Positions 52,096 to 59,980 of a DNA stretch of 64,000 nucleotides are shown in pieces; the first letter of the stretch is position 1; each line of letters starts with the position of its first letter. The stretch is from positions 1-64,000 of the forward strand of contig NZ_MUNX01000070.1 of the NCBI RefSeq assembly GCF_002001005.1, in the 5' to 3' direction. The notes below the pieces were generated by a model. The model ran no database searches. It was given only the letters and a program-made list of their open reading frames with translations, and had not been told where the DNA came from. The translations under genes were made by a program, and so were the position numbers. The DNA comes from Flavobacterium sp. A45. GTDB lineage: Bacteria > Bacteroidota > Bacteroidia > Flavobacteriales > Flavobacteriaceae.

Positions 52096-53241
52096 TTATG
52101 CCAATGCCTGCTGTAAGTCGGCTATTAAGTCCTCTGCGTCTTCAATACCTACACTCAAACGAACCAAATCATCTGTAATTCCAACTTCTTTTCGTTTGTC
52201 TTCAGGAATAGATGCGTGCGTCATTAATGCCGGATGATTGGCTAATGATTCTACACCTCCCAGAGATTCTGCCAGCGTAAACACTTTTAGCTTTTCAAGA
52301 AAATCTATCGCCTCTTCTTTTTTGCCAGATGCAAATGTAAAAGAAACCATTCCTCCAAAACCGCTCATTTGTTTTTTGGCAATTTCGTGATACGGATGGC
52401 TCGGTAATCCAGGATAATAAACGGTTTTTATTTTTGGATGATTGCTCAAAAATTCAACAACTTTGGTTCCATTTTCACAATGTCTTTGTACTCTCAAATG
52501 CAGGGTTTTTATTCCTCTTAGCACCAAGAAACTATCCATTGGCCCAAGTGTTGCTCCAGTAGCAAATTGTTGAAAATGCAATTGATTACCCAACGCTTCG
52601 TCTTTAACAATTAAAGCTCCAGCGATTACGTCCGAGTGACCTCCCAAATATTTGGTAGCCGAGTGCATAACAACATCAGCTCCTAAATCCAATGGTTTTT
52701 GTAAATAAGGTGTCGCAAAAGTATTATCAACCGCAAAAAGGATATTATTAGCTTTAGTTATTTTGGCAATTTCTTGAATGTCTGCCAATTTCATCAAAGG
52801 ATTGGTTGGTGTTTCTACCCAAACTAATTTAGTGTTTTCATTAATCAAAGACTTGAATTTATCCAAATCATTCATGTCCACAAAATGAAACACAATTCCG
52901 CTGTCTTTATAAATACGGGTAAACATGCGATAAGTTCCGCCATAAAGATCATCCATCGCGATGATTTCATCACCTGCCTTAAACGATCTTAAAAGACAAT
53001 CCGTAGCTGCCAGTCCTGATGAAAAAGCCAATCCACGAGTTCCGTTTTCAATACTGGCCAATGCCATTTCCAAAGCAGTTCGTGTTGGGTTTGCAGCTCT
53101 ACTGTATTCGTAATCCGGATTTAAAGGTTTTCCCGGACTTGTTTGCACAAAGGTTGACGTTTGATATACTGGAGGCATTACAGCTCCTGTACTAGGGTCA
53201 TGATGTTGTCCACCATGAATCACTTTGGTATTGAATTTCAT
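52096..53241 (-). CDS. Cystathionine gamma-synthase/lyase family PLP enzyme
   Basis: A 381-residue PLP enzyme of cysteine-methionine metabolism. Motifs: YEYSRAANPTRTALEMALA near residue 43-61, AFSSGLAATDCLLRSF near 72-87, WVETPTNPLMKLADI near 148-162, VDNTFATPYLQKPLDLGADV near 179-198 and the PLP lysine in HSATKYLGGHSDVIAGAL near 202-219. Family members do gamma-replacement, gamma-elimination or beta-elimination on cystathionine or homoserine derivatives. The Tyr-rich N-terminus and SLGGVESL near the end fit gamma-synthase/lyase, but synthase and lyase cannot be told apart by eye. Confidence 0.9.
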   Translation of the reverse strand: MKFNTKVIHGGQHHDPSTGAVMPPVYQTSTFVQTSPGKPLNPDYEYSRAANPTRTALEMALASIENGTRGLAFSSGLAATDCLLRSFKAGDEIIAMDDLYGGTYRMFTRIYKDSGIVFHFVDMNDLDKFKSLINENTKLVWVETPTNPLMKLADIQEIAKITKANNILFAVDNTFATPYLQKPLDLGADVVMHSATKYLGGHSDVIAGALIVKDEALGNQLHFQQFATGATLGPMDSFLVLRGIKTLHLRVQRHCENGTKVVEFLSNHPKIKTVYYPGLPSHPYHEIAKKQMSGFGGMVSFTFASGKKEEAIDFLEKLKVFTLAESLGGVESLANHPALMTHASIPEDKRKEVGITDDLVRLSVGIEDAEDLIADLQQALA

Positions 53242-53312
53242 TTTATCTTTTTTAGATTCTTTCTCTTAATGTCTAGAGTAACTTCTTTGTTGTATTAAAC
53301 TAATAAACAAAA

Positions 53313-53768
53313 TTATACAAACTTTCTAATGCTCATCATTATTCCGATATGCAAGCCTTCATGAAAGTTATTGAATTCAATAGCTCCTACAGCACTTTTC
53401 AAAATATATCCAGTAGATGTTGGATATTCTTGATAATTGGCGAAAATCCCATTGTTATAATCTGCTTCTAATTTATGTAAAGTATCAAACAACAATTCTT
53501 GTATTTCATCTGCCTCTGCTTGTGTAACATCTTGTTCTGGCTTAGTTCCTTTTCTATATTTTTCTACCATTGCCTCCGAAACCATCATCGGCAATCCTGA
53601 TAACTTATAAACTAATAATTGCTGTGTCACAACAATGTGACCTATATTCCAAATTAAATTATTACTGAATCCTTCTGGGACTTTATTCAATTGTTCTAAT
53701 GTGTAATTTTCAAAATAAGCATTTAGCATTTTTCTGCTAGTGCTGTTAACTTCAAATGTATCTTTCAT
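53313..53768 (-). CDS. DinB family (four-helix-bundle) protein
   Basis: A 151-residue cytoplasmic protein of the DinB/YfiT-like superfamily, unrelated to DNA polymerase IV. It shows the four-helix pattern with the metal-site histidines: LIWNIGHIVVTQQLLVYKL (His near residue 43) and NFHEGLHIGIMMSIRK (two His near residue 135-139). Members bind a metal and some act as thiol-dependent transferases; others have no known activity. It is transcribed alone, divergent from the ArsC-like gene 75 nt away. Confidence 0.85.
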   Translation of the reverse strand: MKDTFEVNSTSRKMLNAYFENYTLEQLNKVPEGFSNNLIWNIGHIVVTQQLLVYKLSGLPMMVSEAMVEKYRKGTKPEQDVTQAEADEIQELLFDTLHKLEADYNNGIFANYQEYPTSTGYILKSAVGAIEFNNFHEGLHIGIMMSIRKFV

Positions 53769-53843
53769 ATTTTTAATTTTTGCATAAAATTAAACATTTT
53801 AAATGTCAAATGTTTTCCTTTGCATTTAGAAAATAGAAAAATA

Positions 53844-54194
53844 ATGAACAAAATATACTATCTCGCTTCTTGTGACACTTGTCGAAAAATAATAAAATCA
53901 CTTCCAAAAGACCATGATTTGGTTTTTCATGACATCAAACAAAATCCAATCACTGTTGAAGAATTGGAGGAAATGTATCTCCTTTCCGGAAGTTACGAAT
54001 CGCTGTTCAGCAAAAAGGCACAATTGTATAAATCGATGGATTTAAAAAATAAATCCCTTACCGAGGAAGATTATAAAAAATACATTTTGGAACATTATAC
54101 TTTCTTGAGCCGTCCTGTTTTTATCATTAATGACAAAATATACATTGGCAATACGCAACAAAATATTCTTCAAGTAATGAAAGCGTTGGGTTAA
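53844..54194 (+). CDS. ArsC/Spx family thioredoxin-fold protein
   Basis: A 116-residue protein from the chosen start (MNKIYYLASCDTC); a TTG eight codons earlier lacks support. The N-terminal CxxC (SCDTCRK, near residues 10-13) is the usual redox centre, followed by the ArsC-like fold (VFHDIKQNPITVEELEEM, LSRPVFIINDKIYIGN near the end with the cis-Pro region RPVF). Family members include arsenate reductases and Spx-type RNA polymerase regulators; the CxxC and lack of the ArsC arginine triad that I can see argue against a simple arsenate reductase. Its stop overlaps the start of the EamA gene (TAATG). Confidence 0.8.
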   Translation: MNKIYYLASCDTCRKIIKSLPKDHDLVFHDIKQNPITVEELEEMYLLSGSYESLFSKKAQLYKSMDLKNKSLTEEDYKKYILEHYTFLSRPVFIINDKIYIGNTQQNILQVMKALG

Positions 54195-55075
54195 TGTCAA
54201 AAAGAAATCTAGCCTTAATTGGCGCAACCATTGTTTCTATAATTTACGGTGTTACTTTTACCATTGCCAAAGATGTCATGCCAAAATACATCAATGCTTA
54301 TGGATTCATCCTTTTGCGCGCTGGTGGATCCATGCTTTTGTTTTGGTTCGTTTGGCTTTTCATGCCCAAAGAAAAAATTACACTCAACGATTTTCCCAGA
54401 ATAATAGCAGCTGCTTTTTTTGGCGTAGCATTCAATATGCTGACTTTTTTTAAAGGTCTGAGTCTGACCTCACCTATTTCGGCGGCGGTAATTATGGTTT
54501 CGACTCCTATGATTGTGCTGGTTCTTTCGGCCATTATCATGAAAGAGCGAATGAAAAAAAGGATGGTATTAGGAATTATTCTGGGTTTGATTGGAACAGC
54601 TTCCTTAATCCTTTACGGAAAATCCATTGGCGACAGCACCCAATCCGGACTGGGTAATTTTCTGGTTTTGGTCAACGCCATTTCCTATGGATTTTACCTG
54701 ATTATCGTCAAGAAATTAATGAACAAATACAATGCTTTTACATTTGTGAAATGGATTTATTTGTTTGGATTTATAATGGTTTTACCTTTTGGGTGGAGTG
54801 AATTTTCAGCTACTGATTGGAGTATTCTTCCAACGGCTATTTACTGGAAAATAAGTTTTGTGGTCGTGATTTCGACTTTCCTGACCTATTTGTTGAACTT
54901 GCTTTCGATGAAGGAATTGAAACCAACCACTGTAGCCGTTTTTATTTACCTACAACCCTTATTTGCTTCTGTTTTTGCGATAAGTTTAGGAAAAGACACT
55001 TTGAGTTTGCCTAAAGTTGGTTCGGCTTTATTAATATTTTCCGGAGTCTATTTGGTTACTATGAAGAAGCATTAA
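54194..55075 (+). CDS. EamA/DMT family transporter
   Basis: A 293-residue inner-membrane protein with ten hydrophobic segments in two EamA repeats (about 5-135 and 155-288). Typical features are GVTFTIAKDVMPKYINAYGF near 19-38, PISAAVIMVSTPMIVLVLSAII near 97-118 and the mirrored KPTTVAVFIYLQPLFASVFA in the second half. Members export or import small metabolites, amino acids or drugs; substrate unknown. The start codon overlaps the previous stop (TAATG), so translation is coupled to the ArsC-like gene. Confidence 0.88.
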   Translation: MSKRNLALIGATIVSIIYGVTFTIAKDVMPKYINAYGFILLRAGGSMLLFWFVWLFMPKEKITLNDFPRIIAAAFFGVAFNMLTFFKGLSLTSPISAAVIMVSTPMIVLVLSAIIMKERMKKRMVLGIILGLIGTASLILYGKSIGDSTQSGLGNFLVLVNAISYGFYLIIVKKLMNKYNAFTFVKWIYLFGFIMVLPFGWSEFSATDWSILPTAIYWKISFVVVISTFLTYLLNLLSMKELKPTTVAVFIYLQPLFASVFAISLGKDTLSLPKVGSALLIFSGVYLVTMKKH

Positions 55076-55151
55076 TTACAATTTTACTACATCATTTTAA
55101 GCCATTAAAACAGCCATTTATTTTTATTACATTTACATAAATTTAGGGAAT

Positions 55152-55823
55152 ATGGATAAACTCAAGGATTTTCTCTACCTCAATAAATATGAGATTTTGC
55201 TGTTCGGATTGATCCAACATTTATTTATTGGCATCTTATTTTCAGATTTATCAGGAGCTCTCAAATTCGTTTGGATCTTGAATATCGTTGTCCTTGGTTT
55301 TGCAACAATTGGAATTTTTATTCAAAAAGGAAAAAGGAAAAATCAAATCCGGAATTTACTTTTGTTTTTAGTGCTATTGATTACATTGGGAATCCCATTC
55401 AACAATAAAAATTTATTTTTTTTAATTGTAGCGAATGTAATTTATGTAGTTTTTTTTATTTTTATTTTTTGGGAAGTCTTAAAATTTTTGATAAGTCCTA
55501 ACTATATTAATAAAGATGTTATTTCTGCCGCTGCTTGTGGTTATTTTTTACTGATTGAAATTAGTGTTTTTATCATGCAAACCCATTTTTATCAAAACCC
55601 CAATTCCTTTAAAGGAATAGATACTTCCACACCTTATACGTCCTTCACTGATTTGATTTATTTTTGTTGCATCACTTTTTCGAGTATTGGCTTTGGAGAT
55701 ATTACCCCAAACAGTCAACAAACAAAATTATTCACTTCTCTGTTGGGTATTATTGGACAGTTTTATTCTGTGGTGCTAGTTGGAATTCTGATTAGTAAAT
55801 TTTCCTCGGATAAAAAAAAATAA
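55152..55823 (+). CDS. Potassium-channel-like membrane protein
   Basis: A 223-residue inner-membrane protein. Six hydrophobic segments are visible: about 15-30, 38-55, 67-80, 88-112, 128-142 and 185-210. The last pair encloses a pore loop with the filter-like motif FSSIGFGDITP (near 180-190), like the T-x-G-Y/F-G-D filter of potassium channels. No cytosolic ligand-binding domain is attached, so gating is unknown. It follows the transporter gene by 76 nt on the same strand but probably has its own promoter. Confidence 0.82.
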   Translation: MDKLKDFLYLNKYEILLFGLIQHLFIGILFSDLSGALKFVWILNIVVLGFATIGIFIQKGKRKNQIRNLLLFLVLLITLGIPFNNKNLFFLIVANVIYVVFFIFIFWEVLKFLISPNYINKDVISAAACGYFLLIEISVFIMQTHFYQNPNSFKGIDTSTPYTSFTDLIYFCCITFSSIGFGDITPNSQQTKLFTSLLGIIGQFYSVVLVGILISKFSSDKKK

Positions 55824-55922
55824 ATTATACTTTTCAAATAAATTGAAGAATACTGTCACTCACTATAGAATAAAAGCTACTGAAAACTTTTTCCTTATCT
55901 TTGAACACTTTTAGAAAAATAT

Positions 55923-56783
55923 ATGATACAATCGATGACTGGTTTTGGTAAAGCGACTTTGCAATTACCATCCAAAAAAATTACAGTAGAAGTAAAATCT
56001 TTAAACAGCAAAGGTTTAGATTTAAATGTACGAATGCCTTCTCTTTATCGCGAAATGGAATTGGGTTTACGCAACCAAATCGCTCTAAAACTTGAAAGAG
56101 GTAAAGTGGATTTTTCTATTTTTATCGAAAGTACCGCAGAACAGACTTCTACCAAAGTCAATGTGCCTATCGTAAAAGCATACATCAAACAATTGAGAGA
56201 AGTGTATGCCGATGCCGATGAAACCGAATTGATGAAAATGGCCGTGCGCATGCCCGACACCATGAAAATAGAGCGAGACGAAATTGACGAAAATGACTGG
56301 GTACAAATCCAGACCGTTATCGAAGAAGCGTTACAAAATATTCTGAATTTCAGAAAAGACGAAGGGCAATCATTGGAAAATGAATTTCAATTGCGTATCG
56401 GAAATATTCGTCAATATATGAATGATGCTTTGGCACTAGATCTAGAACGCGTTCAGGCGATAAAAGACCGCTTACAGACTGCCATTTCTGAATTGAAAGT
56501 AAATGTAGATGAAAATCGTTTTGAGCAGGAATTGATTTATTACCTAGAGAAATTGGACATTACCGAAGAGAAAGTGCGTTTGACCAACCACTTGGATTAT
56601 TTCCTAGAAACCATCAACGGAACAGAAGCCAACGGAAGAAAACTAGGCTTCATTACCCAAGAAATGGGACGTGAAATCAACACTATGGGTTCCAAAGCGA
56701 ATCATGCGCAAATGCAAAAATTAGTGGTTCAGATGAAAGACGAATTGGAAAAAATTAAGGAGCAGGTGTTGAATGTGTTGTAA
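55923..56783 (+). CDS. YicC family endoribonuclease-like protein
   Basis: A 286-residue cytoplasmic protein with both parts of the family: the N-terminal YicC domain (MIQSMTGFGKATLQL, KSLNSKGLDLNVRMP, RGKVDFSIFIE) and the C-terminal DUF1732 region (EQELIYYLEKLDITEEKVRL, then RKLGFITQEMGREINTMGSKA). YicC of E. coli is reported to be an endoribonuclease that can act on small RNAs. The following gmk and nadD are a conserved neighbourhood in this phylum. A word-type inverted repeat separates it from gmk. Confidence 0.9.
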   Translation: MIQSMTGFGKATLQLPSKKITVEVKSLNSKGLDLNVRMPSLYREMELGLRNQIALKLERGKVDFSIFIESTAEQTSTKVNVPIVKAYIKQLREVYADADETELMKMAVRMPDTMKIERDEIDENDWVQIQTVIEEALQNILNFRKDEGQSLENEFQLRIGNIRQYMNDALALDLERVQAIKDRLQTAISELKVNVDENRFEQELIYYLEKLDITEEKVRLTNHLDYFLETINGTEANGRKLGFITQEMGREINTMGSKANHAQMQKLVVQMKDELEKIKEQVLNVL

Positions 56784-56788
56784 AAGTA

Positions 56789-56852
56789 ATTAGTCCTTAG
56801 TGATTAGTCCCTAGAAACTCCAGAGACTAATCACTAAGGACTAAGGACTAAT
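56789..56852. repeat. Word-type inverted repeat (AGTCCTTAGTGATTAGTC)
   Basis: The left arm ATTAGTCCTTAGTGATTAGTC and the right arm GACTAATCACTAAGGACTAA are complementary over about 20 nt, with a 10-nt centre. Each arm holds copies of the word (C)TTAGT(CC). It fills the 80-nt gap between the YicC gene and gmk. Confidence 0.65.
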
Positions 56853-56863
56853 CTTTTAAAAAA

Positions 56864-57436
56864 ATGAAAAAAGGAAAATTAATTGTATTCTCGGCGCCAT
56901 CGGGATCTGGGAAAACCACTATAGTTAGACATTTATTAGGAAAAAAAGATTTGAATCTGGAATTTTCCATATCCGCAGCTACGCGTGAAGCACGTGGTGA
57001 AGAAGTAAGCGGAAAAGATTATTATTTCATGTCTTTGAAAGATTTTAAAAATCACATAAAAGCAGAGGATTTTGTGGAATGGGAAGAAGTCTATCGCGAC
57101 AATTTCTATGGTACGCTAAAAAGTGAAGTGGAACGCATTTGGGCACTAGGCAAAAACGTGATTTTTGACATTGATGTTGCTGGAGGGTTACGAATTAAAT
57201 CGAAATTTCCAGAGGAAACATTGGCTGTTTTTGTTAAACCTCCAAGCGTAGACGAACTCAAAAGAAGATTGAAAGAACGCTCCACCGAAAGTGAAGACAA
57301 AATCAATATGCGAATTGCTAAAGCTTCGGTAGAACTGGCTACTGCACCACAATTTGACGTGATTATAAAAAACTATGATTTGCCTGTAGCATTAGAAGAA
57401 GCGTATCAATTGGTTAAGGATTTTGTACAGGAGTAA
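56864..57436 (+). CDS. gmk: Guanylate kinase
   Basis: A 190-residue cytoplasmic kinase that phosphorylates GMP to GDP with ATP. The P-loop is near the N-terminus (FSAPSGSGKTTIVRHLL), the GMP-binding motifs are SISAATREARGEEVSGKDYYF in outline near residues 35-55, and the catalytic region FDIDVAGGLRIKSKFP is near 100-115. The lid RRLKERSTESEDKINMRIAKA is near 134-154. Length is normal. It sits in the yicC-gmk-nadD order, each separated by an inverted repeat. Confidence 0.96.
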   Translation: MKKGKLIVFSAPSGSGKTTIVRHLLGKKDLNLEFSISAATREARGEEVSGKDYYFMSLKDFKNHIKAEDFVEWEEVYRDNFYGTLKSEVERIWALGKNVIFDIDVAGGLRIKSKFPEETLAVFVKPPSVDELKRRLKERSTESEDKINMRIAKASVELATAPQFDVIIKNYDLPVALEEAYQLVKDFVQE

Positions 57437-57445
57437 AAATTATTA

Positions 57446-57535
57446 CACAAAGATTCGCAAAGAAAAAAAGATTCGCAAAACATTTATTAATTCTTTGTGA
57501 ATCTTCGCGATTCCTCTGTGAGAACCTTTGCGAAA
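57446..57535. repeat. Word-type inverted repeat (GATTCGCAAAG word)
   Basis: The left arm contains CACAAAGATTCGCAAAG and a second AGATTCGCAAAA; the right arm has CTTTGTGAATCTTCGCGATT and CTTTGCGAAAC. The arms are complementary apart from small insertions. It fills the gap between gmk and nadD. Confidence 0.6.
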
Positions 57536-57544
57536 CAATATTAT

Positions 57545-58126
57545 ATGAAAATCGGACTTTATTTCGGAACGTTTAATCCCATTCACGTTGGGCATCTTAT
57601 CATTGCCAATCACATGGCGGAACATGCCGATTTGGATCAGGTTTGGATGGTCGTTACGCCACACAATCCGCTCAAAAAGAAAGCGACTTTACTTGATGAT
57701 TATCACCGTTTGCAAATGGTCTATCTAGCAACCGAGGATTTTGCCAAAATAAAACCTTCTGATATTGAATTCAAATTATCTCAACCCAATTATACGGTAA
57801 ATACGTTAGTTCATTTACAAGAAAAATTTCCTGATCATGAGTTCTCTTTGATTATGGGTGAAGACAACTTAAAATCGTTACATAAATGGAAAAATTATGA
57901 AGTGATTTTAGAACACCATGACATTTATGTCTATCCTCGCATTTCATCGGAAGGAGAAAATTTGGAGCTGAAAAACCATCCAAAAATCCATTTGATTGAT
58001 GCTCCCGTTGTTGAAATATCATCGACCGACATTCGTCACAATATCAAAAAAGGGAAAAATGTTCAGCCTTTATTGCCTCATAAAGTTTGGGATTATATTG
58101 ACCATAATAATTTTTACAGGAAATAA
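57545..58126 (+). CDS. nadD: Nicotinate-nucleotide adenylyltransferase
   Basis: A 193-residue enzyme, from the chosen start (MKIGLYFGTFNPIHVGH), that adenylates nicotinate mononucleotide to deamido-NAD in NAD synthesis. The longer in-frame start at 57497 lies inside the upstream repeat. The nucleotidyltransferase motifs are GTFNPIHVGHLIIAN (GxFNPxHxGH) near the start, TPHNPLKKK near 39-47, LIMGEDNLKSLHKWKNYE near 104-121 and ISSTDIRHNIKKG near 161-173. The stop codon abuts the end of the convergent LysR gene with no spacer. Confidence 0.95.
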   Translation: MKIGLYFGTFNPIHVGHLIIANHMAEHADLDQVWMVVTPHNPLKKKATLLDDYHRLQMVYLATEDFAKIKPSDIEFKLSQPNYTVNTLVHLQEKFPDHEFSLIMGEDNLKSLHKWKNYEVILEHHDIYVYPRISSEGENLELKNHPKIHLIDAPVVEISSTDIRHNIKKGKNVQPLLPHKVWDYIDHNNFYRK

Positions 58127-59023
58127 TTAACTCAAAACCCCCTTTAATTCCATTTCTATATCCTGAAAAACAGAACTTAAATTATTATTTTTACCTGATA
58201 ATAAAAAAACTTCAGTACTTGGCATTTCTTTGCTGTTCCATATCAATTTCAGTTTCTTTTCTCCAAGCAAATTTTTAGCATTGACATTCCAAGTAATTGC
58301 GACTCCATTATTTTTACTAAGGATTTCCAACATTTCATATTCTGACGGAATGATATAATTGGCCACAATCGAAGGCCTTTTTTTAGCAAAAACATGAAGC
58401 CAAAATAATTTTATATGTGGAATTCCAGCATCATGGCTGTACCATTTTTGCTCATTCATCCAATTTTCGATACCTAAAAAATCTTTGTTTTTAATTTTTG
58501 TTTTTAAAACCGAAATATCAATATCCGTTGATCCCACAATAACTTGCTTGATATCACCCACTTTTTTCTGAATCGTATCAAAAGTGTCGAACTTCTTGGT
58601 TCCTATAGCAAAATCTAGTTTTTTGGAATTCACCAAATCAAAGAGCGCATCATTTGTATGGAACGTAAAATCAATAAAATCAAATTTCGAAATCAATGAA
58701 CTTCCTATACTACTCATCAAATGCCTAGAAATCCCGACAGTAAGCAATCGATTAGCATTAAAAGCTTTGGCACGAAATCCGTTCTCCACATTTTCCAAAC
58801 GGTCTAAGGCATCAATAATTAAATTATTGAGTAACTTAGCATATTCTGTCGGTTCAACCCCTTTGGACTTTCGATTAAAAAGCTTGTAGCCTACATGTGC
58901 CTCCAACATGACTATCTGCTGACTAACAGCTGGTTGACTGATAAATAATTCTTTGGCCGCTAAAGAGAAATTTCCGTTTTTATAAACAGATTTAAACGTT
59001 CGGTACCATTCCAGATTAACCAT
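58127..59023 (-). CDS. LysR family transcriptional regulator
   Basis: A 298-residue DNA-binding regulator. The winged helix-turn-helix is at residues 1-60 (YKNGNFSLAAKELFISQPAVSQQI, then LFNRKSKGVEPTEYA). The effector-binding domain follows from about 90, but is short on the usual motifs. It is divergently transcribed from the DJ-1-like gene 90 nt away, the usual layout when a LysR protein controls its neighbour. The effector is unknown. Its 3' end touches nadD directly with no room for a terminator, so the two convergent transcripts must overlap. Confidence 0.9.
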   Translation of the reverse strand: MVNLEWYRTFKSVYKNGNFSLAAKELFISQPAVSQQIVMLEAHVGYKLFNRKSKGVEPTEYAKLLNNLIIDALDRLENVENGFRAKAFNANRLLTVGISRHLMSSIGSSLISKFDFIDFTFHTNDALFDLVNSKKLDFAIGTKKFDTFDTIQKKVGDIKQVIVGSTDIDISVLKTKIKNKDFLGIENWMNEQKWYSHDAGIPHIKLFWLHVFAKKRPSIVANYIIPSEYEMLEILSKNNGVAITWNVNAKNLLGEKKLKLIWNSKEMPSTEVFLLSGKNNNLSSVFQDIEMELKGVLS

Positions 59024-59112
59024 GATATAAATATATTTATCACAAACATAATTTAAATTATTTTTACTAATATCATATTCGCCATAAATTTGCTGTACTA
59101 AAAAATTACATC

Positions 59113-59883
59113 ATGAAAAAATTTACAGTCTTAACTATTCTAGCATTAACCGTGAGTTGCTTTATGGCAACTGCACAAAAACAAAATAATAAAAAGATGA
59201 AAAAAGTATTATTCGTAGTTACCAGCCACGATCAATTGGGTAACACAGGAGAAAAAACAGGATTTTGGACAGAAGAATTAGCGGCTCCATATTATGCATT
59301 GCTTGATCAAGGCGTGATTATTGACATCGCTACGCCAAAAGGAGGACAACCTCCAATTGATCCAAAAAGTGCCGATCCGTCATCAGCAACCGAAGACACA
59401 AAACGTTTTGATGCCGATACCGTTTTATTGGAAAAACTAAAAAATACCAAAAAACTAGCTGACGTGAATCAAGCTGATTATGACGCCGTTTTTTACCCAG
59501 GAGGTCACGGTCCACTTTGGGATTTGGTTGAAGATAAAAATTCCATTACACTGATTGAGTCTTTTTATTCACACAAAAAACCTGTTGCTTTTGTATGTCA
59601 CGCTCCTGCCGTTTTAAAAAATGTAAAAGTGAATGGGCAATTTTTGGTAAAAGGAAAAAAAGTAACTGGATTTGCCAATACCGAAGAAGAAGCAGTTGGG
59701 TTAAGTAAAATCGTTCCTTTTTTATTGGAAGATGCACTAAAGGCAAATGGTGCAGTATATTCCAAAGGAGCAGATTGGAATCCTTATGCTGTAGAAGACG
59801 GTTTACTAATTACCGGTCAAAATCCAGCTTCGTCCAAACTAGTTGCTGAAAAATTGTTAGTACAATTGAATTCAAAAAAATAA
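59113..59883 (+). CDS. DJ-1/PfpI family protein, exported (Hsp31-like)
   Basis: A 256-residue protein with an N-terminal signal peptide (cleavage near ATAQ, residue 21-22; a lipobox-like SC at residue 15-16 is an alternative), so this member is exported. The catalytic Cys162 lies in the nucleophile elbow FVCHAPA, preceded by FYPGGHGPLWDL with the conserved Gly-Gly-His; a Glu in the N-terminal part (GFWTEELAAPYYAL) completes the usual site. Such proteins are class I glutamine amidotransferase-like hydrolases with glyoxalase III or chaperone activity. It faces a LysR gene and precedes an alcohol dehydrogenase, so reactive aldehydes are a plausible target. Confidence 0.88.
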   Translation: MKKFTVLTILALTVSCFMATAQKQNNKKMKKVLFVVTSHDQLGNTGEKTGFWTEELAAPYYALLDQGVIIDIATPKGGQPPIDPKSADPSSATEDTKRFDADTVLLEKLKNTKKLADVNQADYDAVFYPGGHGPLWDLVEDKNSITLIESFYSHKKPVAFVCHAPAVLKNVKVNGQFLVKGKKVTGFANTEEEAVGLSKIVPFLLEDALKANGAVYSKGADWNPYAVEDGLLITGQNPASSKLVAEKLLVQLNSKK

Positions 59884-59889
59884 GAAGAA

Positions 59890-59967
59890 AGTCTCTAAGA
59901 TTCTGAGATGCTAAGTTACTAAGTTTCAAAAATTAGAATCTTAGTTTCTCAGCAACTTAGTTTCTCT
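59890..59967. repeat. Word-type inverted repeat (CTAAGTT word)
   Basis: The left arm (59890-59925) has AGTCTCTAAGATTCTGAG and CTAAGTTACTAAGTT. The right arm (59937-59967) has AATCTTAGTTTCTCAG and AACTTAGTTTCTCT, its imperfect complement. It lies between the DJ-1-like and alcohol dehydrogenase genes. Confidence 0.6.
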
Positions 59968-59980
59968 AAAAAAACTCACT

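Noticed and set aside
53313-53768. DNA polymerase IV because of the DinB name
   Set aside because: This is the unrelated four-helix DinB/YfiT family; the polymerase is at 19453-20535.
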